From IMG/VR virus record IMGVR_UViG_3300005590_000041, positions 1-45,881 of that record: a DNA stretch of 45,881 bases, one strand, 5' to 3'. This document shows positions 24,807 through 32,442 of the stretch, in pieces. Position numbers and translations under genes: made by a program. Numbering within the stretch: the stretch's first letter is position 1; the number at the start of each line of letters is the position of its first letter. The notes below the pieces were generated by a model. The model did no database searches. It was not told where the DNA came from and saw only the letters and a list, made by a program, of their open reading frames with translations. The stretch comes from a virus.

Positions 24807-26107
24807 TGTGTTAGTTGAGAAACTAATTCTGTTATTTTTTCTTCTTGCTCTTCAGTTAAATTGTTTTCTTCGCCTTGTTGACCAATAAGCTGAGTTAGTT
24901 CATTTAACTTGATTCCTTTTTCAAATCCAAGAAGCTCTAATGCTATTTCATCTGGCAAACCAGCCGACCTAAGAATACTTAACGCCTCTCCTCGTGTTTT
25001 TTGAACTTCATATTTTGTTTTCTCAAACTCAATCATTACTGGCATGTGAGAAAAACTACTCCTAAACTCATATCCGTCCTCCAATAAGCCATTTGACAAA
25101 CTAGCCATAATACTATTAGCCGTAGACTGCATATCGTTTTGAATATACGAAACTAGACTTTGATTGGCATTTTTGTAAGTTGATTTTTCGCCTGATATCG
25201 AATAAACATCATTAGGAAGATGTAGTCCTGTAAAAATTATAGACGCATCCGTTTTGATTCCCTCATCATGACCTAAGTCTCTCATAATTAAATGTAGTGA
25301 TTGCCATTTTAATGATGCGTTTGTTATAATTCCTCTTTTTCTCGTATTGGCTAATCCGTAATTATTAGCCCATCGCTCTTCAATTTTTTCTTTTTCGTCT
25401 GGTTTTAATGGAAATCCGTCTTTCGCTCCTGAAATTAGCTCTTTGCCATTAGACCTTATAATAATGCTTTTCGCTATAATACTATCTTGTGTATTAAAGA
25501 GAGTTTTTTTCATTCCGTCAATCCTACTAGCAGTATTAAATGGGTTTTTTGGGTCTACGTTATTTGGTAAGTCGTAGAAAAATATCAGGTCTTTTAAGTT
25601 TATTTTTATGTTTTCGTTGTCTTTGTCATAAACAACAACAGTGTTTAATAGTTCGTTTGTTCTAGATGCGTTGAGTAAATTTCCTTTTTTTATAGAATCA
25701 GGAAATTCAATTAAATTATAGTTTAAGACATATAAAGAATTTGGTTTCGTTCTTCCGTATGTTCTTTTTTTGTATATAACACCAACTCCATTCGCTATTG
25801 TTGTGAAGATTAAACTCTCTAGTAAGTCTGGGAGGGTTTGTGACCAGTTTGGTTTTTTTAACAAAGCATAAGCTTCGTGATTATTAAAAACCTTCTTGTT
25901 AGATGAGTTTATTACATCTATTTGTGTTTGGGAGAATAGTTTTGCTATAAATAAAAGGGCTGGAGTAAGGATTGGGTGGGATAAACTTAATGATAAGTTG
26001 CTTGAGTTTTTTGACCACTCATCGTAAGTTATAAGGTCATAAAACGTATCACCAGCTTTGTCTCTAGTGAAAAAAGGAAATTTCCAGTCTATATTAAAAT
26101 AACCCAT
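24803..26107 (-). CDS. Portal protein (HK97-type)
   Basis: 434 residues, close to the usual 400-450 of the HK97 portal family. The N-terminal region has LSHPILTPALLFIAKLFSQ; mid region LPNDVYSISGEKSTYKNANQ (about residues 298-317) and a C-terminal Glu-rich tail. It forms the dodecameric ring for DNA entry. Order TerL, small Zn-ribbon membrane protein, portal, protease, capsid is typical. Confidence 0.8.
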   Translation of the reverse strand: MGYFNIDWKFPFFTRDKAGDTFYDLITYDEWSKNSSNLSLSLSHPILTPALLFIAKLFSQTQIDVINSSNKKVFNNHEAYALLKKPNWSQTLPDLLESLIFTTIANGVGVIYKKRTYGRTKPNSLYVLNYNLIEFPDSIKKGNLLNASRTNELLNTVVVYDKDNENIKINLKDLIFFYDLPNNVDPKNPFNTASRIDGMKKTLFNTQDSIIAKSIIIRSNGKELISGAKDGFPLKPDEKEKIEERWANNYGLANTRKRGIITNASLKWQSLHLIMRDLGHDEGIKTDASIIFTGLHLPNDVYSISGEKSTYKNANQSLVSYIQNDMQSTANSIMASLSNGLLEDGYEFRSSFSHMPVMIEFEKTKYEVQKTRGEALSILRSAGLPDEIALELLGFEKGIKLNELTQLIGQQGEENNLTEEQEEKITELVSQLTQ

Positions 26108-26153
26108 ATACGTATTTTGTCAAAACTAATCTAAAAAATGTTAAATGACAAAT

Positions 26154-26384
26154 TTAAAACATATATGATAACAAAAAAAAGAAAACCCCCCAAACAATGA
26201 TATACGCTAATAAAATAGCGGAAAACGCATAATACCACCTTATACGACTATATTTTACTGGCTTATCTGGGGTGTGTTCTCCGCATTTATTACAGACCCT
26301 CCCAGTTCTAAAAATAGAAAACTGAGTATTTGTAGAGCATTTGTTACAGTAGCCAATCGAAAAGTACATAAATGGTTTTTTCAT
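26154..26384 (-). CDS. Zinc-ribbon membrane protein, 76 aa
   Basis: CNKC (about residues 13-16) and CNKCGEH (about 31-37) make a zinc ribbon; one transmembrane helix follows (AFSAILLAYIIVWGVFFFLL). It lies between terminase and portal genes. A membrane-anchored ribbon in the packaging block is uncommon; it may be a moron or packaging accessory. Function unknown. Confidence 0.55.
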   Translation of the reverse strand: MKKPFMYFSIGYCNKCSTNTQFSIFRTGRVCNKCGEHTPDKPVKYSRIRWYYAFSAILLAYIIVWGVFFFLLSYMF

Positions 26385-26385
26385 A

Positions 26386-27684
26386 CTAAGTAAATATAAT
26401 TCCTAAATACCTAACCATATAGTCAATCACATATTGTATAGCATCCATTAAATGGTCGTTATTTCTTTCTTCAATTTTATCTGTAACTATTCCGTATCTA
26501 TCCTTTTTGAATGAATACTCATAATACTCCTCTTCTAGTTTTTTACTATTTATAGTATAGACAATATTAAAAGACTGAACTTGACTTATCATCCTAGATT
26601 TGCTTCCTTGTCCTTTTAAAGCACTTACAGCAGTAATATCACCATACTTTAAATCCTCTACCATAGACATTTTAGCAGAATCACATACAACAATATTATC
26701 TGGCGTAATTGGAGGAGTTAGTCTTGTTTTTAGATATTCATAAATAGGCATACCCATTTCAACACTAGGCTTATACATTCTTTGTTTTACATAAAAAGTC
26801 CTATCTCCATCGTATTTAACCTCAACTAAAGCTGATGGGCTTTTTATTCCAAAGTCTAACCCAAAATAACTCTCAAACTCTAATGAATCAAAGTAATCGT
26901 CTGAACATCTAGACCAGTTTCTAAAAACACGGTCTGGCTTCTCGCTTCCAATTCCAAGACAATAAACAAAAAACATAAATTTATCAGCCGTTCCGTTTTT
27001 TATATTAAGAGTGTTCGGTGGCGGTATATTTGTATCAGATAGCGGTTCTCCATTATAAAGAGGAATTAAGTCTTCAGATAAAACAACAGACCCCTCCTCG
27101 TATGGATTATACCCTCTTAATGTATTTACAATACCTTCTGTTAAGAATGGATTGTCTTTATAGCTAGAGTGAATAAATCTAGCACTTGGATTTTTTTTGT
27201 ATTTCTCAATAAAAGATAATGTAGATGGATTAAAGTCTAAAAAAACCTTGTATCTATTACGTTGATTTAACTGCCTAAAAACATCTTCTGAAAACTCAGA
27301 TATTTCGTTTAAAAATATAACATCATTTTGTTGTCCTAGAGCCTTATGAACAAGTTCGGTACCAGCAAAGGCAATTACGCTATCTGTTTTTTTACAGGTA
27401 TAAGTGGCTTCTTTTTTGTGATGAATAAATTTGTTTTTTAATCCAGGAACACTTCTTAGTATATTCTCGAAGTCTTTTCCCATCGTATCAATAGAATCTA
27501 CTCGTTTGTTTCTATAACACGATATTTTAAAATTATACTCTGTTAGAAGAAGAATACAGAATATCTGAAGAATAGAATATGTTTTACTAGAACGACTACC
27601 GCCACTATTTACAATATACCTAATTTTAGGGTCGTGGTAAGCCTCCCAATTCTTTTGAAAAACATTTGTTGTTTTAAATTCCAC
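26386..27684 (-). CDS. Terminase large subunit
   Basis: 432 residues. Walker A GGSRSSKT (28-35), Walker B DVIFLNE (121-127) and, in the nuclease domain, Asp277 in GLDFGIKSP, Asp335 in VVCDSAKMS and Asp414 in HLMDAIQY. This fits the PBSX/Terminase_3-type large subunit, which cuts concatemers and pumps DNA into the head. It overlaps the preceding gene's stop by one base. Confidence 0.92.
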   Translation of the reverse strand: MEFKTTNVFQKNWEAYHDPKIRYIVNSGGSRSSKTYSILQIFCILLLTEYNFKISCYRNKRVDSIDTMGKDFENILRSVPGLKNKFIHHKKEATYTCKKTDSVIAFAGTELVHKALGQQNDVIFLNEISEFSEDVFRQLNQRNRYKVFLDFNPSTLSFIEKYKKNPSARFIHSSYKDNPFLTEGIVNTLRGYNPYEEGSVVLSEDLIPLYNGEPLSDTNIPPPNTLNIKNGTADKFMFFVYCLGIGSEKPDRVFRNWSRCSDDYFDSLEFESYFGLDFGIKSPSALVEVKYDGDRTFYVKQRMYKPSVEMGMPIYEYLKTRLTPPITPDNIVVCDSAKMSMVEDLKYGDITAVSALKGQGSKSRMISQVQSFNIVYTINSKKLEEEYYEYSFKKDRYGIVTDKIEERNNDHLMDAIQYVIDYMVRYLGIIFT

Positions 27685-27956
27685 TAGGCGTTATCTTCCT
27701 TGTTTTCATCGCTAGATGTTACATGAACAATAACAATTTTATTGTCTTCATTCTGATTGGAGTCATCTTCAACTCTTTGGAGTTTTGGTACAAAAAATTC
27801 TAACACTCTAGGGTATATAGTAACAAACTCCTCGTCTGGCATTGTTTCTAATAAAGAATTAAACCTTTGGGAATGACGACCCTTAACAGACTTAACTAAA
27901 TTATCCCATTCCGATAGGACTCGTTTTTTTTTATCACTCTTTCCCATATAAATCAA
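27684..27956 (-). CDS. Putative terminase small subunit
   Basis: 90 residues, directly upstream of TerL. The conserved-looking core RVLSEWDNLVKSVKGRHSQR then TMPDEEFVTIYPRVLEFF resembles the proteins that precede TerL in Bacteroidota phages. The C-terminus is acidic. It probably recognises packaging sites. Assigned mainly by position; a start at MGKSDKK (residue 4) is also possible. Confidence 0.55.
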   Translation of the reverse strand: MIYMGKSDKKKRVLSEWDNLVKSVKGRHSQRFNSLLETMPDEEFVTIYPRVLEFFVPKLQRVEDDSNQNEDNKIVIVHVTSSDENKEDNA

Positions 27957-28110
27957 CTTTTCTTTTTCGTGAGCCGTTTTTCATTTTAACCCATCGAACC
28001 ATTAACAATTCTAAAACATCACCCTGTTTTAGATTATACCTAGCGCACTCTTCTTTAAATCTATGATTTACAGTTTCTTCTACTTTAAAGGTTTTTAAGT
28101 TATATGCCAT
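27934..28110 (-). CDS. Small RHH-like protein at the head of the late operon
   Basis: 58 residues from ATG 28110 (MAYNLKTFKVEETVNHRF); a TTG two codons earlier is possible. The order strand then helix-helix (FKVEETVNHRFKEECARYNL, DVLELLMVRWVK) resembles ribbon-helix-helix proteins. As first gene of the virion operon it may regulate it. Overlaps the next gene by 23 nt. Confidence 0.5.
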   Translation of the reverse strand: MAYNLKTFKVEETVNHRFKEECARYNLKQGDVLELLMVRWVKMKNGSRKRKVDLYGKE

Positions 28111-28208
28111 AAGCAAATCTAAGAATAAATAAATATTTATGCAAACAAACTCACAAACCCCCCAAAAACACTACAAAAATAAAACGCACATACTTTTCTT
28201 AATTAATA

Positions 28209-28238
28209 CAAAGATATATATATTTACGTATTGGAGTT
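28209..28238 (-). promoter_or_regulatory. Late promoter with operator-like element, minus strand
   Basis: On the minus strand TATCTTTG (28216-28209) is an exact TAnnTTTG -7 box. The expected -33 site (28239-28236) is not TTTG; instead an AACTCCAATAC element (28238-28228) covers that place. A promoter lacking -33 with a dedicated element suggests control by a phage activator or repressor. It would drive the virion operon from 28110. Confidence 0.55.
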
Positions 28239-28311
28239 ATTGAAAGGTCAAAAGTTGTTTTTTTATTCATTATCATTGTTAATTTTTTTTTAGCTTTTCC
28301 AACTCCAATAC
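28228..28311. repeat. Inverted 11-bp elements in the divergent control region
   Basis: GTATTGGAGTT at 28228-28238 and its exact reverse complement AACTCCAATAC at 28301-28311, separated by 62 bases that include long T-runs. They lie between the divergent genes at 28110 (-) and 28448 (+). This is what paired operators or a looped RNA stem would look like. Confidence 0.7.
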
Positions 28312-28330
28312 TGTTTTATCTATTTGTATC

Positions 28331-28361
28331 AAAGCTGGTTGTAAAAAGCCAGCTTTTTTTT
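28331..28361 (+). terminator. Intrinsic terminator inside the divergent region
   Basis: AAAGCTGG (28331-28338) pairs with CCAGCTTT (28349-28356), followed by T to 28361. It points right (+) but lies upstream of the + gene at 28448, so it would stop a transcript begun between about 28200 and 28320. It could end a short control RNA or act as an attenuator in the leader of 28448. Confidence 0.7.
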
Positions 28362-28447
28362 AAACTAAAATTTATTTGACACTTTTTTTCTCTAAAAAAA
28401 ATAATTTAGTTTACTTTTAGGTATTATTAATATTTAAAACCAAAAAT

Positions 28448-29266
28448 ATGGCAATAACAGCAAAGGTTGTTACTATTACGCCTAAGATGGCTAGGGAATA
28501 TCTTAGTACCAATAGGCATAATAGAAAACTACGAACTAAAGTTGTTGAGTTTTTTGCTCAACAAATGGCTTTAGGGGAATGGAAATCAAATGGAGAAACT
28601 ATCATATTTGACTACAACGGAGATTTAAAAGACGGACAACATAGACTTGAAGCAATAGTCTTATCCAAAAAACCTCAAGAAATGGTAGTTGTTGAGGGAG
28701 TTAGTCCAAAAGTTATGGATACAATAGATACTGGAAGGATAAGGGGGCTAGGCGATGTCTTAGAACTAAATAGTATTAAAAACTATAACCACATGGCTGC
28801 TTTAGTAAGGAGAATTTTTAAATATGAGGATGGCAGGTATAACAAGGACAGAAAAGAAATTCAATTTCTTAGCAACAATAGAGGTTTAGACTATGTCCTT
28901 GAAAATCACGATAGGTTGCAAGGTATAATATCGCTATCACTTAGTATTGCTGGGAAAACAAAAATACTAAACGTAACACAAATAGGATTTTACCTATATG
29001 TTATAAATGGCCTTAAAGAAGCGACAAACGAACCTAAAACATTCTTAAAAAGATTAGCAGGAATTGAAAGAGTAGAGGGGACAGCGTCGGCTTACGTATC
29101 TAATATAATTGATAACGCCAAAAGAAAGAAAACTCCATTAAACAAAAAGTGGGTTTTAGGGCTTGTTATTAAAGCTTGGAATCTACACGTATCTGGAGAC
29201 CCAATTATTAGAAGTTTAACTTACTCAGTAGATGCAGATTTACCAGAAGTAGAAAAAATAAATTAA
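28448..29266 (+). CDS. ParB/Srx-like DGQHRL protein
   Basis: 272 residues. NRHNRKLR (22-29), GEWKSNGETIIFDYNGDLKD (43-62) and DGQHRL (62-67) match a phage family with a ParB/sulfiredoxin-like nucleotide-binding fold. The C-terminal 170 residues are helical and probably a partner or DNA-binding domain. Such proteins are often near regulatory regions. It heads the operon behind the divergent control region. Specific function is not known. Confidence 0.65.
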   Translation: MAITAKVVTITPKMAREYLSTNRHNRKLRTKVVEFFAQQMALGEWKSNGETIIFDYNGDLKDGQHRLEAIVLSKKPQEMVVVEGVSPKVMDTIDTGRIRGLGDVLELNSIKNYNHMAALVRRIFKYEDGRYNKDRKEIQFLSNNRGLDYVLENHDRLQGIISLSLSIAGKTKILNVTQIGFYLYVINGLKEATNEPKTFLKRLAGIERVEGTASAYVSNIIDNAKRKKTPLNKKWVLGLVIKAWNLHVSGDPIIRSLTYSVDADLPEVEKIN

Positions 29267-29267
29267 T

Positions 29268-29495
29268 ATGAAAATAGACGATATATCATCAGAGTTAATT
29301 ATTAAAGTTCTTAACGGAAAACATATTCAAGAAGCATCATTGATGACAGATGTCTCCGTTACAACTATATATAATTTAATCCATAAAAGAAGTAGGATAA
29401 CAAAAAACAATGAGATTGTTATACCTGTTCTTTTGAAAATGGTAAAAAAGGAAGTCGAAAACACAGTTAAATTAATCCAAAAAATAGAAATATGA
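29268..29495 (+). CDS. Small helix-turn-helix protein
   Basis: 75 residues. ISSELIIKVLNGKHIQEASL followed by TDVSVTTIYNLIHKRSRI reads as a helix-turn-helix (about residues 17-40). It begins one base after the previous stop and overlaps the next start. As the only clear HTH near the divergent region it is the best candidate to bind the AACTCCAATAC elements. This is inference. Confidence 0.6.
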   Translation: MKIDDISSELIIKVLNGKHIQEASLMTDVSVTTIYNLIHKRSRITKNNEIVIPVLLKMVKKEVENTVKLIQKIEI

Positions 29496-29980
29496 GAACA
29501 ACAGAAAGATTTGACAGGGCGGTAGAAAAATTATACACCGCATTTCATGAAGGCGAACTAAACGCTATGGACTGTAAACATTGTGCGGTAGGGAATATGT
29601 GCGATAATACCATCGATTGGTTAGGAGACAGTATTTGGATAGGAAACCCCAATAGAATCAACACATCTTTTGATAATAAAACAGGGTACTCGGCAGAAGA
29701 ATTAAATGCAATAGAAAGTTTATTTATCTATGGTGTAAAAACAAATAAAGAAAGACCTAAGTTTTTAAACAATATATCTAGTTTGTATGTAAAAAAGGGA
29801 ATTTTCACCAAAGAAGAACAAAAAGAACTTCAGTTCAAAGGTTTGTGTGCGGTAATAGGATACCTATGCGAATTAGACGGTATAACCAACGTAATGAACT
29901 ATACCAAACTATTTGAGTACAATGAAAAAGGAGCAACAAATAAACTTAAATCACAAAAACTATGCTTAAAAGAATCCTAA
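29492..29980 (+). CDS. Hypothetical protein with Cys cluster, 162 aa
   Basis: MDCKHCAVGNMCD (about residues 26-38) gives three cysteines and a His, a possible metal site. Residues 60-75 read YSAEELNAIESLFIYG. Proteins of this type are common in Flavobacteriia and their phages but have no known role as far as I can tell. Overlaps both neighbours, so it belongs to the same operon. Confidence 0.55.
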   Translation: MRTTERFDRAVEKLYTAFHEGELNAMDCKHCAVGNMCDNTIDWLGDSIWIGNPNRINTSFDNKTGYSAEELNAIESLFIYGVKTNKERPKFLNNISSLYVKKGIFTKEEQKELQFKGLCAVIGYLCELDGITNVMNYTKLFEYNEKGATNKLKSQKLCLKES

Positions 29981-30171
29981 CTTCGATATTGGTATTTATA
30001 GTGTCATTTATATCACTATACGTATCTACATCAATACTATTCAAAACAACAAGTTTTGCAATAGAGAAAAATAATGGCGATGATATTGGTATTTTAATTA
30101 TAATCATATCAACGCTAGGAGCTTTCTTATCAGGAATGTCTGACGATAAAGATTATCATGATTTTTTCTAA
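29962..30171 (+). CDS. Small membrane protein, 69 aa
   Basis: Two hydrophobic helices (about 4-28 and 43-59) with a short polar loop and an acidic tail (DDKDYHDFF). Starts inside the previous gene. Last gene of this operon; terminators follow at once. Function unknown; superinfection or host-membrane proteins have this form. Confidence 0.5.
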   Translation: MLKRILTSILVFIVSFISLYVSTSILFKTTSFAIEKNNGDDIGILIIIISTLGAFLSGMSDDKDYHDFF

Positions 30172-30177
30172 CTAGAA

Positions 30178-30296
30178 AAAAAAACCTATATTAGCATTAC
30201 AAAGGAAGTGCCAAAGCAACGTGGAACGTCTTTGTTTTTGCATATTTAGGTTTTTTTACCACCACGGAGTAACCTCATATTTTTCGTGGTGGTTTT
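30178..30296 (+). terminator. Tandem terminators after the 28448-30171 operon
   Basis: An A/T stem (AAAAAAACCTA 30178-30188 with TAGGTTTTTTT 30247-30257) encloses a 58-nt loop, and a second hairpin follows (ACCACCACG 30258-30266 with CGTGGTGGT 30285-30293, then TTT). The first stem can work in both directions. The loop contains further pairing possibilities and could be an end-of-operon RNA. Confidence 0.7.
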
Positions 30297-30352
30297 ACTA
30301 AAAAATCTCTTATCATTTTTTAATTATTTATTGGTTATTATTGTTTAACACT

Positions 30353-30381
30353 AAGACCCTGATTCGTCGGGGTCTTTTTTT
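30353..30381 (+). terminator. Intrinsic terminator next to the inverted repeat
   Basis: AAGACCC (30353-30359) pairs with GGGTCTT (30370-30376), then T to 30381. It ends five bases before the inverted-repeat boundary at 30386. It shields the repeat from transcription out of the left arm. Confidence 0.85.
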
Positions 30382-30385
30382 TATC

Positions 30386-30495
30386 ATTCCCTTCTTTACT
30401 TCAAAATCCTAATGTATCTTTTTTCTACCGCCAATGGAAAAAAAGAACTCGATAAGATTATATGGGCATATCAAAAAATAACTCACAAAAGAGAA
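30386..30495. repeat. Internal inverted repeat, copy of 1-110
   Basis: Exact reverse complement of bases 1-110. It forms the left edge of the internal repeat segment 30386-32538. No gene is supported here; a hydrophobic open frame on the minus strand (30409-30597) looks like chance. Confidence 0.95.
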
Positions 30496-30659
30496 CATTG
30501 ACAGCGATGGATGAAAGTTAAACAGCGATGATAACACAAGAAAATAACAGCAAATGCTAATGTTACACCTTATTCCCACAAAAAACCACAAGAACAACAG
30601 GAAAAGTGGCCATTATCCCACGCAACCGTGCTGGACAACACAAAAACATAACCAAAATT

Positions 30660-30879
30660 TGTAACAAAAAAACAGGTTTGTAACACGCAACTCCCTAAAA
30701 AACAACCACGTAACTTTTTGTTACATGTTACACCCAAATCGTAACCTCCGCTATAACTCCCACAAAGAGAGTTTCTATCTATTTATTATTTAAAAAATGT
30801 AACAAAGTAACAATATATAGATAAACCACCGTAAACACTACTCACTAACCTGTTACAAATCTGTTACAAACCTGTTACA
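30660..30879. repeat. TGTTACA iteron cluster, possible origin
   Basis: TGTTACA in direct orientation at 30719-30725, 30726-30732, 30851-30857, 30862-30868 and 30873-30879. Inverted (TGTAACA) at 30660-30666, 30679-30685 and 30798-30804, with a near copy at 30806-30812. The last three direct copies repeat every 11 bp, one helix turn. Such iterons bind initiator or partition proteins. It lies wholly inside the large repeat. Confidence 0.75.
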
Positions 30880-30995
30880 ATTAATATAACAATGGAATGT
30901 CTCCCCGAAATGGGCGATTCGTGCCTATGATTCAAAAATGGGGCATTTGCAGGAGTATAGCCCGACCCCCCCCCTCCCTATTTTTTAACATAAAA

Positions 30996-31021
30996 ATCCC
31001 CGTCTAATTAAAGACAGGGAT
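30996..31021 (-). terminator. Minus-strand terminator of the 209-aa/42-aa operon
   Basis: ATCCC-GTCT and AGAC-GGGAT arms (minus strand, 31021 to 30996) pair with one internal mismatch around a short loop, followed by TTTTT. It stands 20 bases after the stop of the 42-aa gene and should end its transcript before the iterons. Confidence 0.7.
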
Positions 31022-31040
31022 ATATTGTATTTGAGTTGTT

Positions 31041-31169
31041 TTAAGCCGTTATAATATTGGCAACTATATCGATTGTAAAGACTATTAAAGAAGTCGCTAA
31101 TAAGGAAGCGTTAAACGCTATTAAGGCTAGGTATACTTTTTCTTTCTTGGTTAAAATTGAGTTTTTCAT
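31041..31169 (-). CDS. Small membrane protein, 42 aa
   Basis: ATG at 31169 (MKNSILTKKEKVYLALIAF) and TAA at 31041-31043. The basic N-terminus is followed by one long hydrophobic helix (LALIAFNASLLATSLIVFTI). It lies after the 209-aa gene and before a good terminator. Function unknown; inner-membrane miniprotein. Confidence 0.6.
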   Translation of the reverse strand: MKNSILTKKEKVYLALIAFNASLLATSLIVFTIDIVANIITA

Positions 31170-31186
31170 AATATTTGGGTTTTAAA

Positions 31187-31211
31187 GCCCCTGACGAGTT
31201 GTGCCAGGGGC
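31187..31211 (-). other. GC-rich hairpin between the repeat genes
   Basis: GCCCCTG (31187-31193) and CAGGGGC (31205-31211) form a perfect 7-bp stem. On the minus strand only TTTAAAA follows, so it is at best a weak terminator. It separates the 209-aa gene from the 42-aa gene and may reduce expression of the latter. Confidence 0.65.
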
Positions 31212-31227
31212 GGTTACTTGTTTCTAT

Positions 31228-31857
31228 TTACGCTGGAGTTTGTTCGGTTGTGGTTTCCTCTTTTTTCTCCTCAGTTTTTGGGTTTTGGAGTCTTTGAAGA
31301 AACTCAGGATTTACGGACTCTTTTGTAATTACCTCAGCTACACGTTGTAGTTTTCTCTTTGGTATTGTAATTGATTGCCCTTCTGCCTTAACCTGTGGGC
31401 TTAGGTTTACCGTGGGGTCTATTGGTGTTGAGAACGAGCAAGTTTGACCTGTCCATACTTGGATATTGAAATACTGCGCTTGTTTTGATTGCTTATAGAA
31501 CCCACGTTCTATTGTACCACCTAAGAATCGGCTCAACCTATTCTCGAAGTTACGGCCAGTATTTGCCGATAATTCGCTCCATGGTTTTAGGTCATATTTC
31601 GGGTTGTTCCTTAACTCTTTTGCTTTTGCAAATAGGGTTTTAAAGTCTACTTTGCGCCCTCTATACTCAGAAACGACCTCCTTAAATATAGCCAACTCTT
31701 TCGACCAGCTTGTAGGGATTGTAAAGTTAAAAACTTTCTGCCCTTTTGGCTTTTGCTCCTTTTCTGGAGTTTCTTTTTTGCTGTTTTCTTTTACAGCTTT
31801 TGCTTTTTGTACTTTAGACTCTTTTGTGTTTGCGTCTAGATTTTTTGCATTTTTCAT
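31228..31857 (-). CDS. 209-aa protein encoded in the inverted repeat
   Basis: Lys/Glu-rich disordered N-terminus (1-42), a globular core (KVFNFTIPTSWSKELAIFKE; RGRKVDFKTLFAKAKELRN; SANTGRNFENRLSRFLGGTI; about 43-190) and an acidic/Thr tail (PKTEEKKEETTTEQTPA). No family recognised. It has a consensus promoter (31916-31946) and sits next to the iterons, so an origin-binding role is worth testing. If the second repeat copy is complete, it occurs twice per genome. Confidence 0.65.
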   Translation of the reverse strand: MKNAKNLDANTKESKVQKAKAVKENSKKETPEKEQKPKGQKVFNFTIPTSWSKELAIFKEVVSEYRGRKVDFKTLFAKAKELRNNPKYDLKPWSELSANTGRNFENRLSRFLGGTIERGFYKQSKQAQYFNIQVWTGQTCSFSTPIDPTVNLSPQVKAEGQSITIPKRKLQRVAEVITKESVNPEFLQRLQNPKTEEKKEETTTEQTPA

Positions 31858-31915
31858 TTTAATAGGTTTTAAATTGAACTTTAATTTGTTGCGTCTTTAA
31901 CGACTAACAACAATA

Positions 31916-31946
31916 CAAAGATAGTAAACTATTGTAATATACCAAA
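31916..31946 (-). promoter_or_regulatory. Consensus promoter for the 209-aa gene
   Basis: On the minus strand TTTG (31946-31943), a 19-nt spacer and TATCTTTG (31923-31916), an exact Bacteroidota promoter pattern. Start of transcription should be near 31909, giving a leader of about 50 nt before the ATG at 31857. Confidence 0.78.
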
Positions 31947-32419
31947 TAATTACTAAAATTTTTTTTAATTTATATTCGTTCTAAATAAGTAACTTACTAT
32001 ATATTAGGGAGTTAGTTGGTTTTTTAGCTGTTATTTTGTTGTTTTTATTTTTGGGTGAGTTATGTAAAAAAACTGACAAAATGCCTGATAATTTCCTGAT
32101 ATATCGGTGGGCATCTACATCTACCTGTCAAAAATATACATATAAATTATTGGTTATTTTGGGGCTTTACTAATTTGCGGTTAAATATTAAGGTATTGAA
32201 AAAAGTAACTGAAATTATTATTTTCTCCCCTATTTTTAAATTTGGTGCTAGTTGGTTTTTTGTCCAGCCCCGCTTCTGTTCTTCTTTGGCGGGGCTTTTT
32301 TATTTAGATGCCCTTCTGACATTTGCAACCAAGCCCATATATGCTCTATCTCTAGAGTTGGTTTTTGATTCAATGATAAAAGAGGGGGTCTATCTCGTTA
32401 AAAAACAGGAGAAAAAAGG
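31947..32419. other. Gene-free stretch; possible small RNA ending at 32301
   Basis: No gene is supported. It has a TATTTTTG -7-like word at 32046-32053 (+), without a good -33, and a strong terminator at 32266-32301, which together could give a small RNA of about 240 nt. At its right end two direct copies of ATCTCGTTAAAAAAC begin at 32392 and 32428. Confidence 0.4.
32266..32301 (+). terminator. Strong intrinsic terminator
   Basis: AGCCCCGC (32266-32273) pairs exactly with GCGGGGCT (32289-32296), followed by T to 32301. No gene on the + strand ends here, so it terminates either an unseen small RNA or read-through from the left. Confidence 0.88.
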
Positions 32420-32442
32420 GAGGGGGCATCTCGTTAAAAAAC
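32392..32442 (+). repeat. Direct repeat ATCTCGTTAAAAAAC x2
   Basis: The 15-mer occurs at 32392-32406 and 32428-32442, a 36-base period, each preceded by a GAGGGGG-type run. The second copy is also at the right end of the window in inverted form. Position just upstream of the promoter at 32477 suggests a regulatory or replication-related site. Confidence 0.7.

Larger units (their letters stand above)
30496..31040. other. Gene-free stretch with iterons and C-tract
   Basis: No gene is supported. It contains the TGTTACA cluster (30660-30879), a run of nine C (30966-30974) flanked by more C/T, and a minus-strand terminator (30996-31021). The mix of repeats, an AT-rich stretch (30781-30800) and a GC-skewed patch fits a replication origin or partition site. 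Confidence 0.5.

Noticed and set aside
30409-30597. Minus-strand 62-aa open frame
   Set aside because: Hydrophobic, Phe/Cys-rich composition typical of translated A/T-rich non-coding DNA; it crosses the repeat boundary and has no promoter or operon context.
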